Made by a program: the position numbers and the translations under genes. The notes beneath the pieces are model-generated. The model was given only the letters and a program-made list of their open reading frames with translations. It ran no database searches and was not told where the DNA came from. Shown here in pieces: positions 22,091 through 33,345 of a stretch of DNA of 64,000 nucleotides. Within the stretch, counting starts at the first letter, position 1; the number at the start of each line of letters is the position of its first letter. The stretch is taken from positions 63,346,637 through 63,410,636 of the forward strand of contig CM019067.1 of NCBI GenBank assembly GCA_009667805.1. Reading direction: 5' to 3'. Source of the DNA: Leptobrachium leishanense (taxonomy: Eukaryota > Chordata > Amphibia > Anura > Megophryidae).

Positions 22091-22682
22091 GCTCTGGCCG
22101 ATCCAATGATATCAAACATTAACCCCTAGCTGCCACGGTTCGGGAGATAGGGGGTTCATTGGAACTCCCTATCTCCACCATTGCTGGCAGCTAGGGGTTA
22201 ACTCCAGGACTGGCGTCATCGTGCTATGCACGATGATGTCAGTCGTCAGGGGGAGTTCCCGGAGGCTTGGCCAACATCCAAGATGTTGGCCAGCTCCAGG
22301 AGAGGATCACGACCCGGCGCTTTTCTGCGCCGAATCGTGATCCGGCTCCCCAGGGGTTAATGTCAGCCACCGTTTGGAAGGGCAGGCTGTGCCCTTCCAA
22401 ACGGTGCCTGCCTTAACCTTCTGACCCCCGGCGATCGGGAGGGAGAGAGGTCCAAAGGGGGGGCACCTGAATTAGATGTCATCGCGCCGCCGCAATGACA
22501 TCTAATGGCCCCAGAGTGCCGAGCTGACATCCAAAATGTCAGCCTGCACCGGGGGGCCAGCAATCGACCGGAATCCCAGCCGATTGCTGCCTCCTGTGCT
22601 AGGACGCGCTCAGCACATCCATAGCACAGGAGGTGTACTTGGCAGGACGCGCTGAGCGCGTTCTTAGCAGCCAAGTGGTTAA
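22090..22682. repeat. Second GC-rich hairpin array (partial piggyBac-like unit)
   Basis: Repeats the hairpins of 21180-21747, including the TTAA palindrome 22119-22201, CATCGTGCTATGCACGATG, GGATCACGA...TCGTGATCC and ATTAGATGTCAT...ATGACATCTAAT. Confidence 0.8.
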
Positions 22683-23519
22683 ACACCAGGTTGGAAAGGT
22701 GAAGGGTGTGTCTAGATTCCAGCAACGGCCAGTTTAGCTCTTTTAACATGTCACAGTCATGTAGTAACATTGTAGCACAAAGCGGCAGAATGAGTTATAC
22801 AATGTAGTAAGTTTATGAAGATGCCTTTGCGGGGCAACTGCATACACTACATCTCAGTATTCAATAGTTGGCATAAGCATTTGTTGTACAATCTGCTTTC
22901 TTACCGCGGGGCTCAGGCAGGATTTGTTTCTGTACAGGGCACCTAGTTTGGGGTAAAGTTTAGATGAGAGTTTTTCTATGTGGGGGCCAAAGGATAGATT
23001 TGGGTCTAACCACATACCTAGATATTTGAGAGAAGTGACTTTGGTCAGCATGCCATTTGATTTTGTCCTGACACGTAGATGGGGATTTTGCAATTTATGT
23101 AGTTTATGTGCTGTTCCAAAGAGCATTGTTACAGTTTTGTCAGTATTTAGAAAAAGTTTTATCTGCAATCCACGTTTCTACCTCTGTGAGGGGGCGGACT
23201 GACAAGGAATGGGGCCCCCTGGGCAATAGGCGTTAGTGGGACCCCTTGTGCCATGCCTACACAGTAGGTCACACCAATAAACCCCTCCCATACAACGCAC
23301 AACCCACATGCACATTGTTGCGTTAAAGAATTTATTTCTTCGCACAATTTTCAACTATTAATTTTAACGAGTTATTAAAATCCACTCGGGCCCCCAGCGA
23401 GTTGGAGAATCCATTGTGCCCCCTCCAGACATATAAACTGCCACTGCTCTGCTGCGGTAGCCGTCACACACTCGTGGCAGCTACGGCTGTGGCACAGAAC
23501 AATAATACTCACTCAAACA

Positions 23520-25012
23520 CACCGCACACGGATATATATTGCCCCCAGCAGCTCGCACATGGATATATACTGCCCCCAGCAGCCCGCACATGGATATATA
23601 CTGTCCCCAGCAGCTCGCATATGGATATATACTACCCCAGCAGCTCGCACATGGATATATACTGCCTCCAGCAGCACACATATGGATATATACTGTCTCC
23701 AGCAGCACACACGTGGGTATATACTACACCCAGCAGCTCACACATGGGTATATACTACACCCAGCAGCTCACACATGGGTATATACTACACCCAGCAGCT
23801 CACACATGGGTATATACTACACCCAGCAGCTCACACATGGGTATATACTACACCCAGCAGCTCACACATGGGTATATACTACACCCAGCAGCTCACACAT
23901 GGGTATACTACACCCAGCAGCTCACACATGGGTATATACTACACCCAGCAGCTCACACATGGGTATATACTACACCCAGCAGCTCACACATGGGTATATA
24001 CTACACCCAGCAGCTCACACATGGATATATATTGCCCCCAGCAGCTCACACATGGATATATATTGCCCCCAGCAGCTCACACATGGGTATATACTGACCC
24101 CAGCAGCTCACAAATGGATATATACTGCCCCCAGAAGCTCACACATGGATATATATTTCCCCCAGTAGCTCACACATTGATATATATTGCCCCAGTAGCT
24201 AACACAGATATATGGTGTCCCCAGCTGCTCAAACATGGATATATATTGCCCCAGCAGCTCACACATTGATATATTGCCCCCAGTAGTTCACACATGGATA
24301 TATACTGCCCCCAGTAGCTCACACATTGATATATATTGCCCCAGTAGATCACACATTGATATATTGCCCCCAGTAGCTCACACATGGATATATACTGCCC
24401 CAGCAGCTCACACATGGATATATATTGCCCCCAGCAGCTCACACATGGGTATATACTGACCCAGCAGCTCACACATGGATATCTACTGACCCCAGCAGCT
24501 CACACATTGATGCATATTGCCCCAGTAGCTCACACATTGATATATATTGCCCCCAGTAGCTCACACATGGATATATACTGCCACCAGCAGCTCACACATT
24601 GATATATATTGCCCCAAGTTGCTCACATTGATATATTGCCCCCAGTAGTTCACACATGGATATATACTGCCCCCAGTAGCTCACACATGGATATATACTG
24701 CCCCAGTAGCTCACACATGGATATATACTGCCCCCAGCAGCTCACACATGGATATATATTACCCCAAGTTGCTCACACATGGATATATATTGCCCCCAGT
24801 AGTTCACACATTGATATATATTGCCCCCAGTAGTTCACACACTGATATATATTGCCCCCAGCAGCTCACACATGGATATGTATTGCCCCCAGCAGCTCAC
24901 ACATGGATATGTATTGCCCCAGTAGCATACACATGGATATGTATTGCCCCAGTAGCATTGATATATATTGCCCCAGTAGCTCAAACATGAATATATATTG
25001 TCCCTAGTAGCT
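23520..25012 (+). repeat. 31-bp minisatellite array (M1)
   Basis: Close to 48 units with core CAGCTCACACATGGATAT followed by ATACTGCCCC. Middle units (about 23705-24010) are nearly identical (GGGTATATACTACACC variant), while flanking units differ at a few positions, so there are two homogenised zones. A 31-bp unit cycles through all three frames, which explains three overlapping 200-residue open frames; none is coding. Confidence 0.95.
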
Positions 25013-25310
25013 CAGGGGCCTGGTTTTGTAAGGCAAGTTCTGACCATGGCGGCGCACTAGCAAACTGCCTCACCAGTGCTGCAGCGTGCCTACCTGGGCC
25101 CCACGTTCTCAAACAGGAGGAGTGCACCCTGCATTGACCCCACCCCCTCACGTGATGCTCACGCACATCACGTGAGGGGCGGCATTAATGCAGCATGCAC
25201 TCCTGTTTTAGAACGTGGGGCCCAGGTAGGCACACTGCAGCGCCACCAATGAGGCGGTATGGTAGTGCACCACCGTGGTCAGAACTTGCCTTACAAAACT
25301 GGGCCCCTGC
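25013..25310. repeat. Long GC-rich inverted repeat beside M1
   Basis: Left arm GGCCTGGTTTTGTAAGGCAA from about 25018 pairs with TTGCCTTACAAAACTGGGCC near 25286-25305. Inner parts pair too: GTGCCTACCTGGGCCCCACG with CGTGGGGCCCAGGTAGGCAC. The centre is TCACGTGATGCTCACGCACA near 25150. Arms are about 140 bp. Confidence 0.85.
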
Positions 25311-27065
25311 GGGCCCGCGGGCAGCGCCGGAGTGCCCGATGGGTCAGTCCGCTTCTGTCTGCATGTGACTGGGAGGGAGGAGCTGCCAGAAATGGACACA
25401 TGTTGCGATCGGTTGGATACATACGATTGAAACCAGGTTAGCGTGTGATCGCTAGTACCAGAGTTTTTATGTTTTTGTAATAGGATGCCATGGTCTACTG
25501 TGTCAAAGGCCTTGGCAAAATCAAGGAAGATGGCTCTAGTTAGGTTTCCTTGTTCCATGCCAGCTTGCGTATCATTGCAAACTTTTAAAAGGGCGGTTGT
25601 AGTTGAGTGATTTTGGGCAAAAGCCGGATTGATCTGGGGTTAAATAGTTTGAAGATCGATAATAATCACGTAATTGCATGTACACGCATTTTTCCAAAAA
25701 TTTTGACATTACAGGGAGCAATGATATCAGACGGTAGTTGGTTATCAAAGTACTGTCACCATTTTTATGGATAGGTACCACTCTCACAGTCTTCCAGTGA
25801 TTCATTGATTAGGGGTTGCAACAGGATTTGCAATTGCCGGCGCACTGATTTTCAGCAGCATTGCTGGGATTTGACCAGGTCCAGACTGGCATTTTATTTT
25901 TTGATTACGGAGAAGTTTAGTAACTACACTTACAGGCACTGGTCTAAAGTTGAATTTATCTGTGATATGGGGTCTTTGCACGGTTGGAGGGGCTTGACCT
26001 GCATTTGGCCTTTCTGTAGGTATGTCTTTCCTTAGCTTAGCAATCAGGGTGGTGGCTCATCCAACAAAATAATTATTAAAGGAATTTGCTACATCTAGGG
26101 TGTTGCAGGGCTTGTTTGTTTTACTTTGACAGCAGCCGGTTGAAAGTGGATGGGGGGATGCTTGTATGTTATGATTTAACATACATTTCTAGGGTTTGAT
26201 ATGTTATTGTTTCAATCTTCATTGAAGTATTGGGCTTTAGCCATTTTTGTGTGTTTTGTGAATGCATTCTGGCATTGTCGATTATTATTCACAGTGATCG
26301 TTCATGGAACCAGTACTCTTGAAATTTGACCACAGCGAATCTCTAAGCTCGTACATTTGTGTAAGATCAGCTGTAACCCTGGGTAGATGGGCCCCTTTTA
26401 CTCGCACTTTACGCAGCGGGGCATGGGAATTCCAGACTTGTAGAAGCTCAGATTGAAAGTATTCAATTGCACAGTCCAGGTCTGGTATTAGGTTTAGTCT
26501 GTACCATGGGAGCTGTTTGAGATCATTTAGGAAGGATTCTAGATTAAATATCTTGAGACCTGGTGATTATTATCTTTGTGGGAGATTTTGTGGCCTTTAT
26601 TTTGCACACACAGTACATTAGACAGTGGTCAATGAAGCTGTTAGGGAGTAGGGATGAGCTGTTCGAGTTCGGACGGTTTGGAGTTCGACCCGAACTTTGG
26701 CAGTTCCAAAGCTCGCGAATTTCGAACTTTTTGGGTGTGTTCGGTTCGAGTTCGAAAAAAAAAAAGAGAAATTTTGAAAAGTATAGAAAATGCTTAAAAA
26801 AATACAAAAAAATCTAGAAATAAAGAGACTCTTTACTGCAGAATATTATAAGCAATGGCTTATTAGATATTGAATTAAAAACTAATGTGTACGTGGAAAG
26901 ATTATCAACTCTAAATTACCTCTGTTCACAAACGGGCATAACACCAGGTGTTTTTAGTCTGGTAATCAATTTGATACATTGTACACTATACTGAGGGTGG
27001 GGTGGTGTCTGCTTCTGATTGAGATTTGAGAATTAATTTCCCTAAAACATCCTAATATGCTGCAT

Positions 27066-28227
27066 TTAACCCTTTCGCTGCTGAGGCTTTTCACACTTCT
27101 GTGCTGAGGTCATTTTTACTGCTATCGCTCATCATGTTTAACCGCGTTTTGTAGCCATATTTTGATATATGACCCAGACATATTATATATTGTTCTTTCC
27201 GGCAGACTTGGCAGATTAATAATATGTCATTATTATATGTAGTATACGTTATGTCATGTCTGTATATTATAACAAAAAATGCAATAAAATTAGAATTTTC
27301 AATAATTTATTATGTGTAAAGTGTTTTTCTCATTTTAACATGCGATCGTTTGCAGTTATATTTTGTATGGGTGCGCTTGTTAAAAAAATTAGAAATGGGG
27401 TCTCGTTACATTTTTTGGGGGGAAAATGTTGCTTTTTTTAACAAACGCACCGCATACAAAAATCGTTAGTGCAGCATTATTGTTCACATTATAATTGAAA
27501 TGGGAACAATATTGCTGCATTAACAAAACAAAAACAAAAAAAAACTTATTTTGTTTATAGATTATATATATATATATTATATATATATATATTTTTAAAA
27601 CATTTTTCATGCTCATGTTTGGTATCCTTGGAAAGGCCATGCTCTGGCCGATCCAACGATATCAAACATTAACCCCTAGCTGCCACAGATCGGGAGATAG
27701 GGGGTTCATTGGAACCCCCTATCTCCACCATTGGTGGCAGCTAGGGGTTAACTCCAGAACTGGCGTCATCGTGCTATGCACGATGACGCCAGTCCTCAGG
27801 GGGAGTTCCTGGAGGCTTGGCCGACATCCAAGATGTCGGCCAGCTCCAGGAGAGGATCACGATCCGGCACTTTTCAGCGCCGATTCGTGATCCGGCTCCC
27901 CAGGGGTTAATCACAGCCACTGGGCGATCGGGAGGGAGAGGGGTCCGAAGGACCTCCCCCCTCCCTTTCAGGCGCTTCCTCCGCACATGCGGGGGGGCGC
28001 CTGAATTAGATGTCATCGCGCTGCCGCAATGACAACTAATTGCTCCACCGGGGTCCCGGAGTGCTGGGCTGACATCCAAGATGTCAGCCCGCACCGGGGG
28101 GCGCAGCAATCAGCCAGAATCCGGCAGATTGCTGCCTCCTGTGCATGGACGCGCTCAGCGCGTCCATCGCACAGGAGAACCACTTGGCTGGATGCGCTGA
28201 GCACGTCCATAGCAGCCAAGTGGTTAA
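27066..28227. mobile_element. TTAA-flanked piggyBac-like element
   Basis: TTAA at 27066-27069 and 28224-28227. The same hAT body at 61536 reads through an empty TTAA site, so the duplication is exact. Left end CCCTTTCGCTGCTGAGG. The first half is AT-rich with a TA run (27563-27592); the second half (27640-28227) is a hairpin array. No transposase. Confidence 0.85.
27640..28227. repeat. GC-rich hairpin array in piggyBac-like element
   Basis: Successive inverted repeats: TTAA palindrome 27669-27751, ACTGGCGTCATCGTG with CACGATGACGCCAGT (27760-27793), GCCGACATCCAAGATGTCGGC, GGATCACGATCCGG with CGATTCGTGATCC, GCTGACATCCAAGATGTCAGC and ATGGACGCGCTCAGCGCGTCCAT. Confidence 0.85.
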
Positions 28228-28297
28228 CTGGTGTTTGAAAAAAATTCAAAATAACATCTAAAGCAATATTATTTTTCACCTCGGGATTAAACATTCA

Positions 28298-29222
28298 CAG
28301 GGTTATTCAGAGAGCGGTGAAAAGCAGGAGAATAACTGGAGAAGTGAAAATTCTAGGTCAAAATAGCCAAACCAGAAAAATTCTCCCATTTAACTCCCTT
28401 TCCAAATTGGCTATTTGGTCTAGATTGTTCTCTTCTCCTGGCTTTCACCTCTCTCTCAGGGTTGTTCAGAGAAAGGTGAAAACCAGGAGAATGGCAGGAA
28501 AAGAGAACAATCTGTACCAAATAGCCGATTTGGAAAGTGAGATAAGGTTAGGGTCAGACTAACGCATTTTTCACAGCGACCGTCAAAAAGTGCGTCCGAA
28601 CGCATTGCCGTATTTTTTCACGGAATGCGCGAAAATGGTCATACGATGCGCATTTTTGTGCGTGATTTTTTACGGATCCAAACCAGGAAACTTTGGGTGT
28701 CTGGACGTTATGTTGGCCGGACATGAGCAGGGTCTGACGTCTCCAAATCACGCACACACGCCGCTAGTGGACGCAGCGCACTCTGTAAGTCCATACTAGC
28801 GGTTCTGTGTTCTCGAAAAAATGCGTTCATTTTCCACTTGCGTTGCGCGGCCGGACTTTCGTGCGACCGTACTTCATATATTGGCCGTCATTGCCCGTCA
28901 TTTGCTGCTAGTGCTTCCGGTGATTAAGTGCGCCTAAATGCACGTTAAAAATTCGCTAGTCTGACCCTAGCCAAAATGGGAGAATTTTTCTGGTTTGGTT
29001 ATTTTGACCTAGAATTTTCCATTCTCCAGTCATTTTCCTGCTCTTCACCGCTCTCTGAATAATCCTGTCAGGGTTATTCAGAGAAAGGTGAAACTCAGGA
29101 GAATGACTGGAGAATGGAAAATTCTAGGTCAAAATAGCCGAACCAGAAAAATTCTCCCATTTAACTCACTTTCCAAATCGGCTTTTTGGTCTAGAAGTTT
29201 CCATTCTCCTGCTTTTCACCGC
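28298..29222. mobile_element. Block of CAGGGTTATTCAGAG inverted-repeat elements
   Basis: CAGGGTTATTCAGAGAG and its inverse recur with the conserved interior AAAATTCTAGGTCAAAATAG. The simple form is seen alone at 37707-37888. The block recurs, inverted, in the composite hAT at 60531-61449, so it has moved as part of the larger hAT. Confidence 0.8.
28546..28972. mobile_element. CpG-rich GGCTAGGGTCAG short element (Harbinger-like), copy 1
   Basis: Ends GGTTAGGGTCAGACT and AGTCTGACCCTAGCC. CpG-dense interior (ATGCGCATTTT, GGACGTTATGTTGGCCGGAC). Left flank TAA; right flank AAA, consistent with a decayed 3-bp TAA duplication. No coding sequence. Confidence 0.75.
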
Positions 29223-29399
29223 CAAAAAATCAGTAAACTTTTTCTGCGTGTCCGAAAATGTCTCCTCTTTTCATACAGACTGCCGCCCCAAGCAGTTGTT
29301 TATGGATAGATTAAAGGAAAACCATTTACCGTCATATGAAACGTCATTTTTTTGTTTTTAAGTGTTTCTATACAACCTAGAAATCCGCCACTTCACGGG

Positions 29400-29730
29400 C
29401 AGGTTATGGGGACCTCCTAGGCACGATATTTGAAGGAATTTTTCGTTTTTATTTTTAACCCTTATTTCATGGAAAACTCACTGTCCCTTTAAAAACGTTT
29501 TTTTTAAAACTTTTTGTCATTGTTTCCTGTCCCCCAGGGCACTGCCCGGACCCCCATACACCTTTTATGGCAAATATGTAGCATATATGCCCTCTTGGAG
29601 GGCACTCTAAAAAACGAATTTTCAGCCCCATTGACTTGCATGGGGGATTGGGTTCGGGTTCGGACCCGAACAAATGGGAAGTTTGGGTTCGGGCTCGAAC
29701 CGAACTCGGGGGGTGTTCGGCTCATCCCTA
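29400..29730 (+). repeat. hAT right-terminal module inside the composite
   Basis: Matches 8290-8600 closely, including the GGCACTCTAAAA hairpin side and terminus CTCATCCCTA. Confidence 0.85.
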
Positions 29731-31189
29731 ATAATGAGCTCAGTGCACATAGGTGAACTGGCTCAGCAGTGAAGGGGTTAAGTAACAGTACACAGACTCA
29801 TGCACTTGCATGGGGTTCGAGTTCGGGTTCGGATCCGAACATTTGGAAAGTTCAGGTTCGGCTTCGAACCGAACTCAGGGAGTGTTCGGCTCATCCCTAT
29901 CTGGACATTAAGAGAGAATCCAGTCCAGCAGGGTATGGTTAGGGCACTTCATATTAATGCGAGTGGGGGAGGAGATTGAGTTAGTTGCAAGGCCTTAAAC
30001 AGTGAGCAATGTTTATTGGCTTTAGGATTCAGCCAATCTGTATTAAAATCGCCAAGGACCAGCAGTTAATATTTTGATTTTGTGCAAGTAAGTTATTAAG
30101 GATTTGAGTTATGTCAGAGAGGGAGTGCACTGGAGAGCTCGGTGGGTGATAGAATCCTGCAACAATGATTGATTTACTGGATGGGATCTCAATAATACAA
30201 GAGAAGAAGTCAAAGGTGGCCGGGAAGCTAGAATTATGTAAAGGGTAGACATGTACATTCGTTTTAGTACTAAAACGATTTAGTCCAAATTTTGGGATAA
30301 TTTAGTTTTCGTTTGACTCGAGATACGAAACTGCTCAGTACAAATAATCAAACTAAAATAAAATGCACTACAATTTAGTTTCAGTCCTTTTGTGATATTA
30401 CATTGAGTGAAGGAGACCAGCAATGAAGAGCGCAACATTGCAAAGCTACAGAAAAGGTTTGTATGCGTAATCCTTCCCGACTCCTACCCGAAACTCTGAC
30501 AGTGATAGAGCTCCAGAATACTCACTCGCAGCACAGACAACCAGCACAGGAGAGGAAACCTTTTCTTAACCCGTGCATGTCTGAGGCAAACAAGATGATA
30601 AAAGCAGCTGGAGAAGGAAAACATTCAAATAAATCACACTGAAAGCTAATGACGGAGGGCTGGATAGTAAAAACCCCTTTATAACAAGCAGCGCTGGGAG
30701 AAGAGAGGGACTTTATAAAATGTGTGTTTTCTCCCCTCCCACTCTGCATAATAGGGGCTTATGTTTTACATTTTATATTATCCAGGAGCACTACCCCCCT
30801 TTCCTCATCTATAATACACGTTTTATATAAAGTGCCTCTCCTCTCAAAGTGCTGCTTGTTATAATTTTTTTTTTTACATCTGATACATTTAGTATCCAAC
30901 TCTCGCAGTTACTCTGGCATTATGAGCCTTCAGTGGGATTTCTTTGAATGTTTTCCCTGGATTTAAAGTGCTTTATTTTATTATAAAAATAAATTTGCAC
31001 CAGTCATCTCTTCTCTGAGCTTTCAGACTGATTTACGTTAATATTTTCCCTCTCCCCTGCTTTTATATTCCTGTGTCTCCCCCACAGAGATACAAAGTTT
31101 AAGTAAAAGTTCCCTCTCCTGTGCTGGATAAGCATTGCATTCCAAAGTTCTGCACCCTCCACATGCCAATGCAGTAGGATGTTCTATAC

Positions 31190-31425
31190 AGAGAGGGGCA
31201 TTAATTAATGCAGGTGGATGTTGTATACATTATACAGAGAAAGGTATAAAATGAAGAGGATGTTCTATACAGAGAGGGATATTAATTAATTTACGAGGAT
31301 GTTCTATACATTATACACAGAGGGGTATTAATGCAGGTGGATGTTGTATACATTATACAGAGAGGGGTATTAATTAATGCAGGAGGATGTTCTATACATT
31401 ATACAGAGAGGAGCCTTTTATATTT
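31190..31425. repeat. Short tandem repeats of a GAGGATGTTCTATAC type
   Basis: GATGTTCTATAC or GATGTTGTATACATTATACA, AGAGAGGGGTATTAATTAAT and TGCAGG recur about five times at 55-65 bp spacing. Non-coding. Confidence 0.7.
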
Positions 31426-31727
31426 AGCCCTTTAAATCCAGTGGCTGTGAGCGCTGAGATTGGCTGCTTGTTATATTAACTCTCAGTACAATGTATCAGG
31501 CTCAGCTGTTACAGTAACTGACTGTAACAGCGCTCAGAGTTTCAGTAAAACAAGGAAATAATATTGTTCTAACCTCTTACCGTATATACTCGGGTATAAG
31601 CCGACCCCCCCCCTACTTTTTCCCAAAAAACCTGTGAAAACTTATTGACTCGCATATAAGTGGGAAATGCAGCAGTCAGTGGTGAATTTCAAAAATAAAA
31701 ATAGATACCAAAAAAAATAAATATTTA

Positions 31728-32445
31728 ATGGATATTGCCCCAGCTCTCACATGGATATTGCCCCAGCTCACACATGGATATTGCCCCAGCTCATGGATAT
31801 TGCCCCAGTTCACACATGGATATGCCCCAGCTCACACATGGATTTGCCCCAGCACATGGATTTGCCCCAGCACATGGATATGCCCCAGCTCATGGATATG
31901 CCCCAGCTCACACATGGATATGCCCCAGCTCACACATGGATATGCCCCAGCTCACACATGGATATGCCCCAGCTCACACATGGATATGCCCCAGCTCACA
32001 CATGGATATGCCCCAGCTCACACATGGATATGCCCCAGCTCACACATGGATTTGCCCCAGCTCACACATGGATATGCCCCAGCTCACACATGGATATGCC
32101 CCAGCTCATGGATTTGCCCCAGCTCATGGATTTGCCCCAGCTCATGGATTTGCCCCAGCTCATGGATTTGCCCCAGCTCATGGATTTGCCCCAGCTCACA
32201 CATGGATTTGCCCCAGCTCATGGATTTGCCCCAGCTCATGGATTTGCCCCAGCTCACACATGGATTTGCCCCAGCTCATGGATTTGCCCCAGCTCATGGA
32301 TTTGCCCCAGCTCATGGATTTGCCCCAGCTCACACATGGATTTGCCCCAGCTCATGGATTTGCCCCCAGCTCATGGATTTGCCCCAGCTCTCACCTGGAT
32401 ATTGCCCCAGCGGCAGCCAGCTCTCACATGGATACTTGCCCCAGC
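31728..32445 (+). repeat. 22-/18-bp minisatellite array (M2)
   Basis: Units CCCCAGCTCACACATGGATA plus TG (22 bp) in the first half and a shorter CCCCAGCTCATGGATTTG (18 bp) in the second half. The core is the same as in M1 with an internal shortening. Long overlapping open frames result from lack of stops in the unit and are not genes. Confidence 0.95.
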
Positions 32446-32509
32446 TCCGGATCCAGCAGGGGTTGAGGGGGCCCACATGCTGGGCAGCGGGAGTGCCTGC
32501 CCGGTCCTG

Positions 32510-32683
32510 AACAGCATGAGTCTGTCCGTGTTGAAGGGGATGCGGCTGCGTGCGTGCGCAGGTCAAGCGGTCCGGCCAGTCAGGTGGTACAGAGACTCAG
32601 TACCACCTGATTAGCCGGACCACGTGACCAGCTGCGCCTGCACGCAGCTGCATCCCCTTCAACACGGATGGACTCACGCTGTT
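32510..32683. repeat. GC-rich inverted repeat beside M2
   Basis: GTGTTGAAGGGGATGC near 32527 pairs with GCATCCCCTTCAACAC (about 32649-32666); GTCCGGCCA pairs with TAGCCGGAC; the tip pairs CAGGTGGTAC with GTACCACCTG. Confidence 0.85.
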
Positions 32684-33345
32684 GACTCGGGTATAAGCCG
32701 AATCGCGTTTTTTTGACTCAAAATCTGAGTCAAAAAACTCTGCTTATACCCGAGTATATACGGTATATATAAAAATATTATTTACTAGTTTTACTGAAAC
32801 TCTGAGCTCTGTGATGAGCAGCAGTCAGTTACTGTAACAGCTTTGCCTGACACATTGTACTGAGAGTGAGAGATACTGTAACAAGCAGTGATCTCAGCCC
32901 TCTGAGGAGCCACTACAATAGTAATTGTATCCACTGGTTTTCGGATGAATGAAATTAGTTTTCATACTAAAGAACTGAAAACAAATTTCTTTAGCAACTA
33001 AATAAATTGCATTTTAGGACTAATCCATTAGTTCCAAACGAAATTTTGTGCTGTGCACATGTCTAGTAAAGGGGTGAACTTTATGGACTCATCAACATAA
33101 ATAGCAATTCCTCCTCCTCTCTTTGCTCTGTTCTTTCTATAACATGAATACCCCTGTATTGATATGGCCGAGTCTGATACTTTTGGGGTTAACCCTGATT
33201 CTGTGAGCACAATGTCTTTGGGTTTGTAATAGCAGCACCAGGCTCGCAGCTTATGGACCCTCTTTGATCTGCAAATCCTCCTAGATTTACAAACCCTTGT
33301 GTTTCCAAGACCCTCCAAGTTATCAAGACTCCTCCATTTTAAGCA

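Larger units (their letters stand above)
20621..22682. mobile_element. TTAA-flanked piggyBac-like composite in the LINE
   Basis: The uninterrupted LINE near 10783 reads CTCTTAAACAAGATTGG; here CTC-TTAA (20621-20624) and TTAA-ACACCAGGTTGG (22679-22682) are separated by 2.05 kb, an exact TTAA duplication. A first unit (20621-21747) matches the element at 27066-28227. It is followed by a foreign piece (about 21748-22090) and a second, partial right half (about 22090-22682) ending in the same CCAAGTGGTTAA. No transposase. Confidence 0.8.
23188..25358. mobile_element. hAT-type element carrying a minisatellite (element M1)
   Basis: The left end reads GGGGCGGACTGACAAGG and the right end, inverted, CAGAAGCGGACTGACCC, giving a terminal inverted repeat GCGGACTGAC in a CAGTGGCG-type hAT context. 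It lies inside the LINE with loss of about 165 bp of LINE, so no clean target duplication remains. Contents: unique part (23200-23520), a 31-bp minisatellite (23520-25012) and a long GC-rich inverted repeat (25013-25310). No transposase. Confidence 0.65.
26649..29899 (+). mobile_element. Composite hAT complex inserted in the LINE
   Basis: Begins TAGGGATGAGC at 26649. A family right end closes at 29730 and another at 29899 (TCATCCCTA). Inside are a TTAA element (27066-28227), a block of GGGTTATTCAGAG inverted repeats (28298-29222) that itself holds a GGCTAGGGTCAG element (28546-28972), and near 29731-29784 a loose piggyBac-type end (CTCAGCAGTGAAGGGGTTAA). Flanking 8-mers do not match, so the history includes more than one event or a rearrangement. 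Confidence 0.65.
31580..32763. mobile_element. TA-flanked inverted-repeat element carrying minisatellite (M2)
   Basis: Left end CCGTATATACTCGGGTATAA, right end its inverse, followed by TA on both sides (31578-31579; 32764-32765). A TA duplication suggests a Tc1/mariner/pogo-type element. The interior holds only a minisatellite (31728-32445) and a GC-rich inverted repeat (32510-32683). No transposase. Confidence 0.75.
30246..33065. mobile_element. hAT-type element with 8-bp duplication GTAAAGGG, hosting element M2
   Basis: Termini TAGACATGTACA and, inverted, TAGACATGTGCACA; identical 8-bp flanks GTAAAGGG at 30238-30245 and 33066-33073. The LINE endonuclease continues on both sides. No transposase. 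Near each end are CAGTTACTGTAAC-type and ACTGAAACTCTGAGC-type blocks in inverted orientation (about 31440-31550 and 32795-32880), so an older palindromic element was opened by the inner insertion at 31580. Confidence 0.9.
20165..33345 (-). mobile_element. Single Jockey-type LINE copy split by four large insertions
   Basis: Read on the - strand from 33345: apurinic-type endonuclease N-part (33066-33345, DIVLTESGLTP, RGGGIAIYVDES), endonuclease C-part (29900-30245), linker and RT start (25365-26648, IDHCLMYC, WKTVRVVPIHKNGD, NYRLISLLP, FLDFAKAFDTVDH), RT end (22683-23187, KLYPKLGALYRNK) and 3' non-coding end (20165-20620). LINE pieces total about 3.2 kb. Insertions: 20621-22682, about 23188-25358, 26649-29899 and 30246-33065. 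About 165 bp around the YADD box are missing at the second insertion. Stops and frameshifts show it is dead. Confidence 0.85.

Noticed and set aside
23402..24269. Three overlapping open frames of 209-236 residues
   Set aside because: They are the three readings of a 31-bp minisatellite without stops; the same peptides cycle in all frames, so this is not a gene.
23520..25012. Regular 31-bp spacing like a CRISPR array
   Set aside because: There are no distinct spacers; units are contiguous and nearly identical, and the DNA is eukaryotic.
31728..32614. Overlapping open frames of 243-287 residues rich in HTW, PQL and APAH
   Set aside because: Produced by the 22-/18-bp minisatellite; no start context or non-repeat domain.
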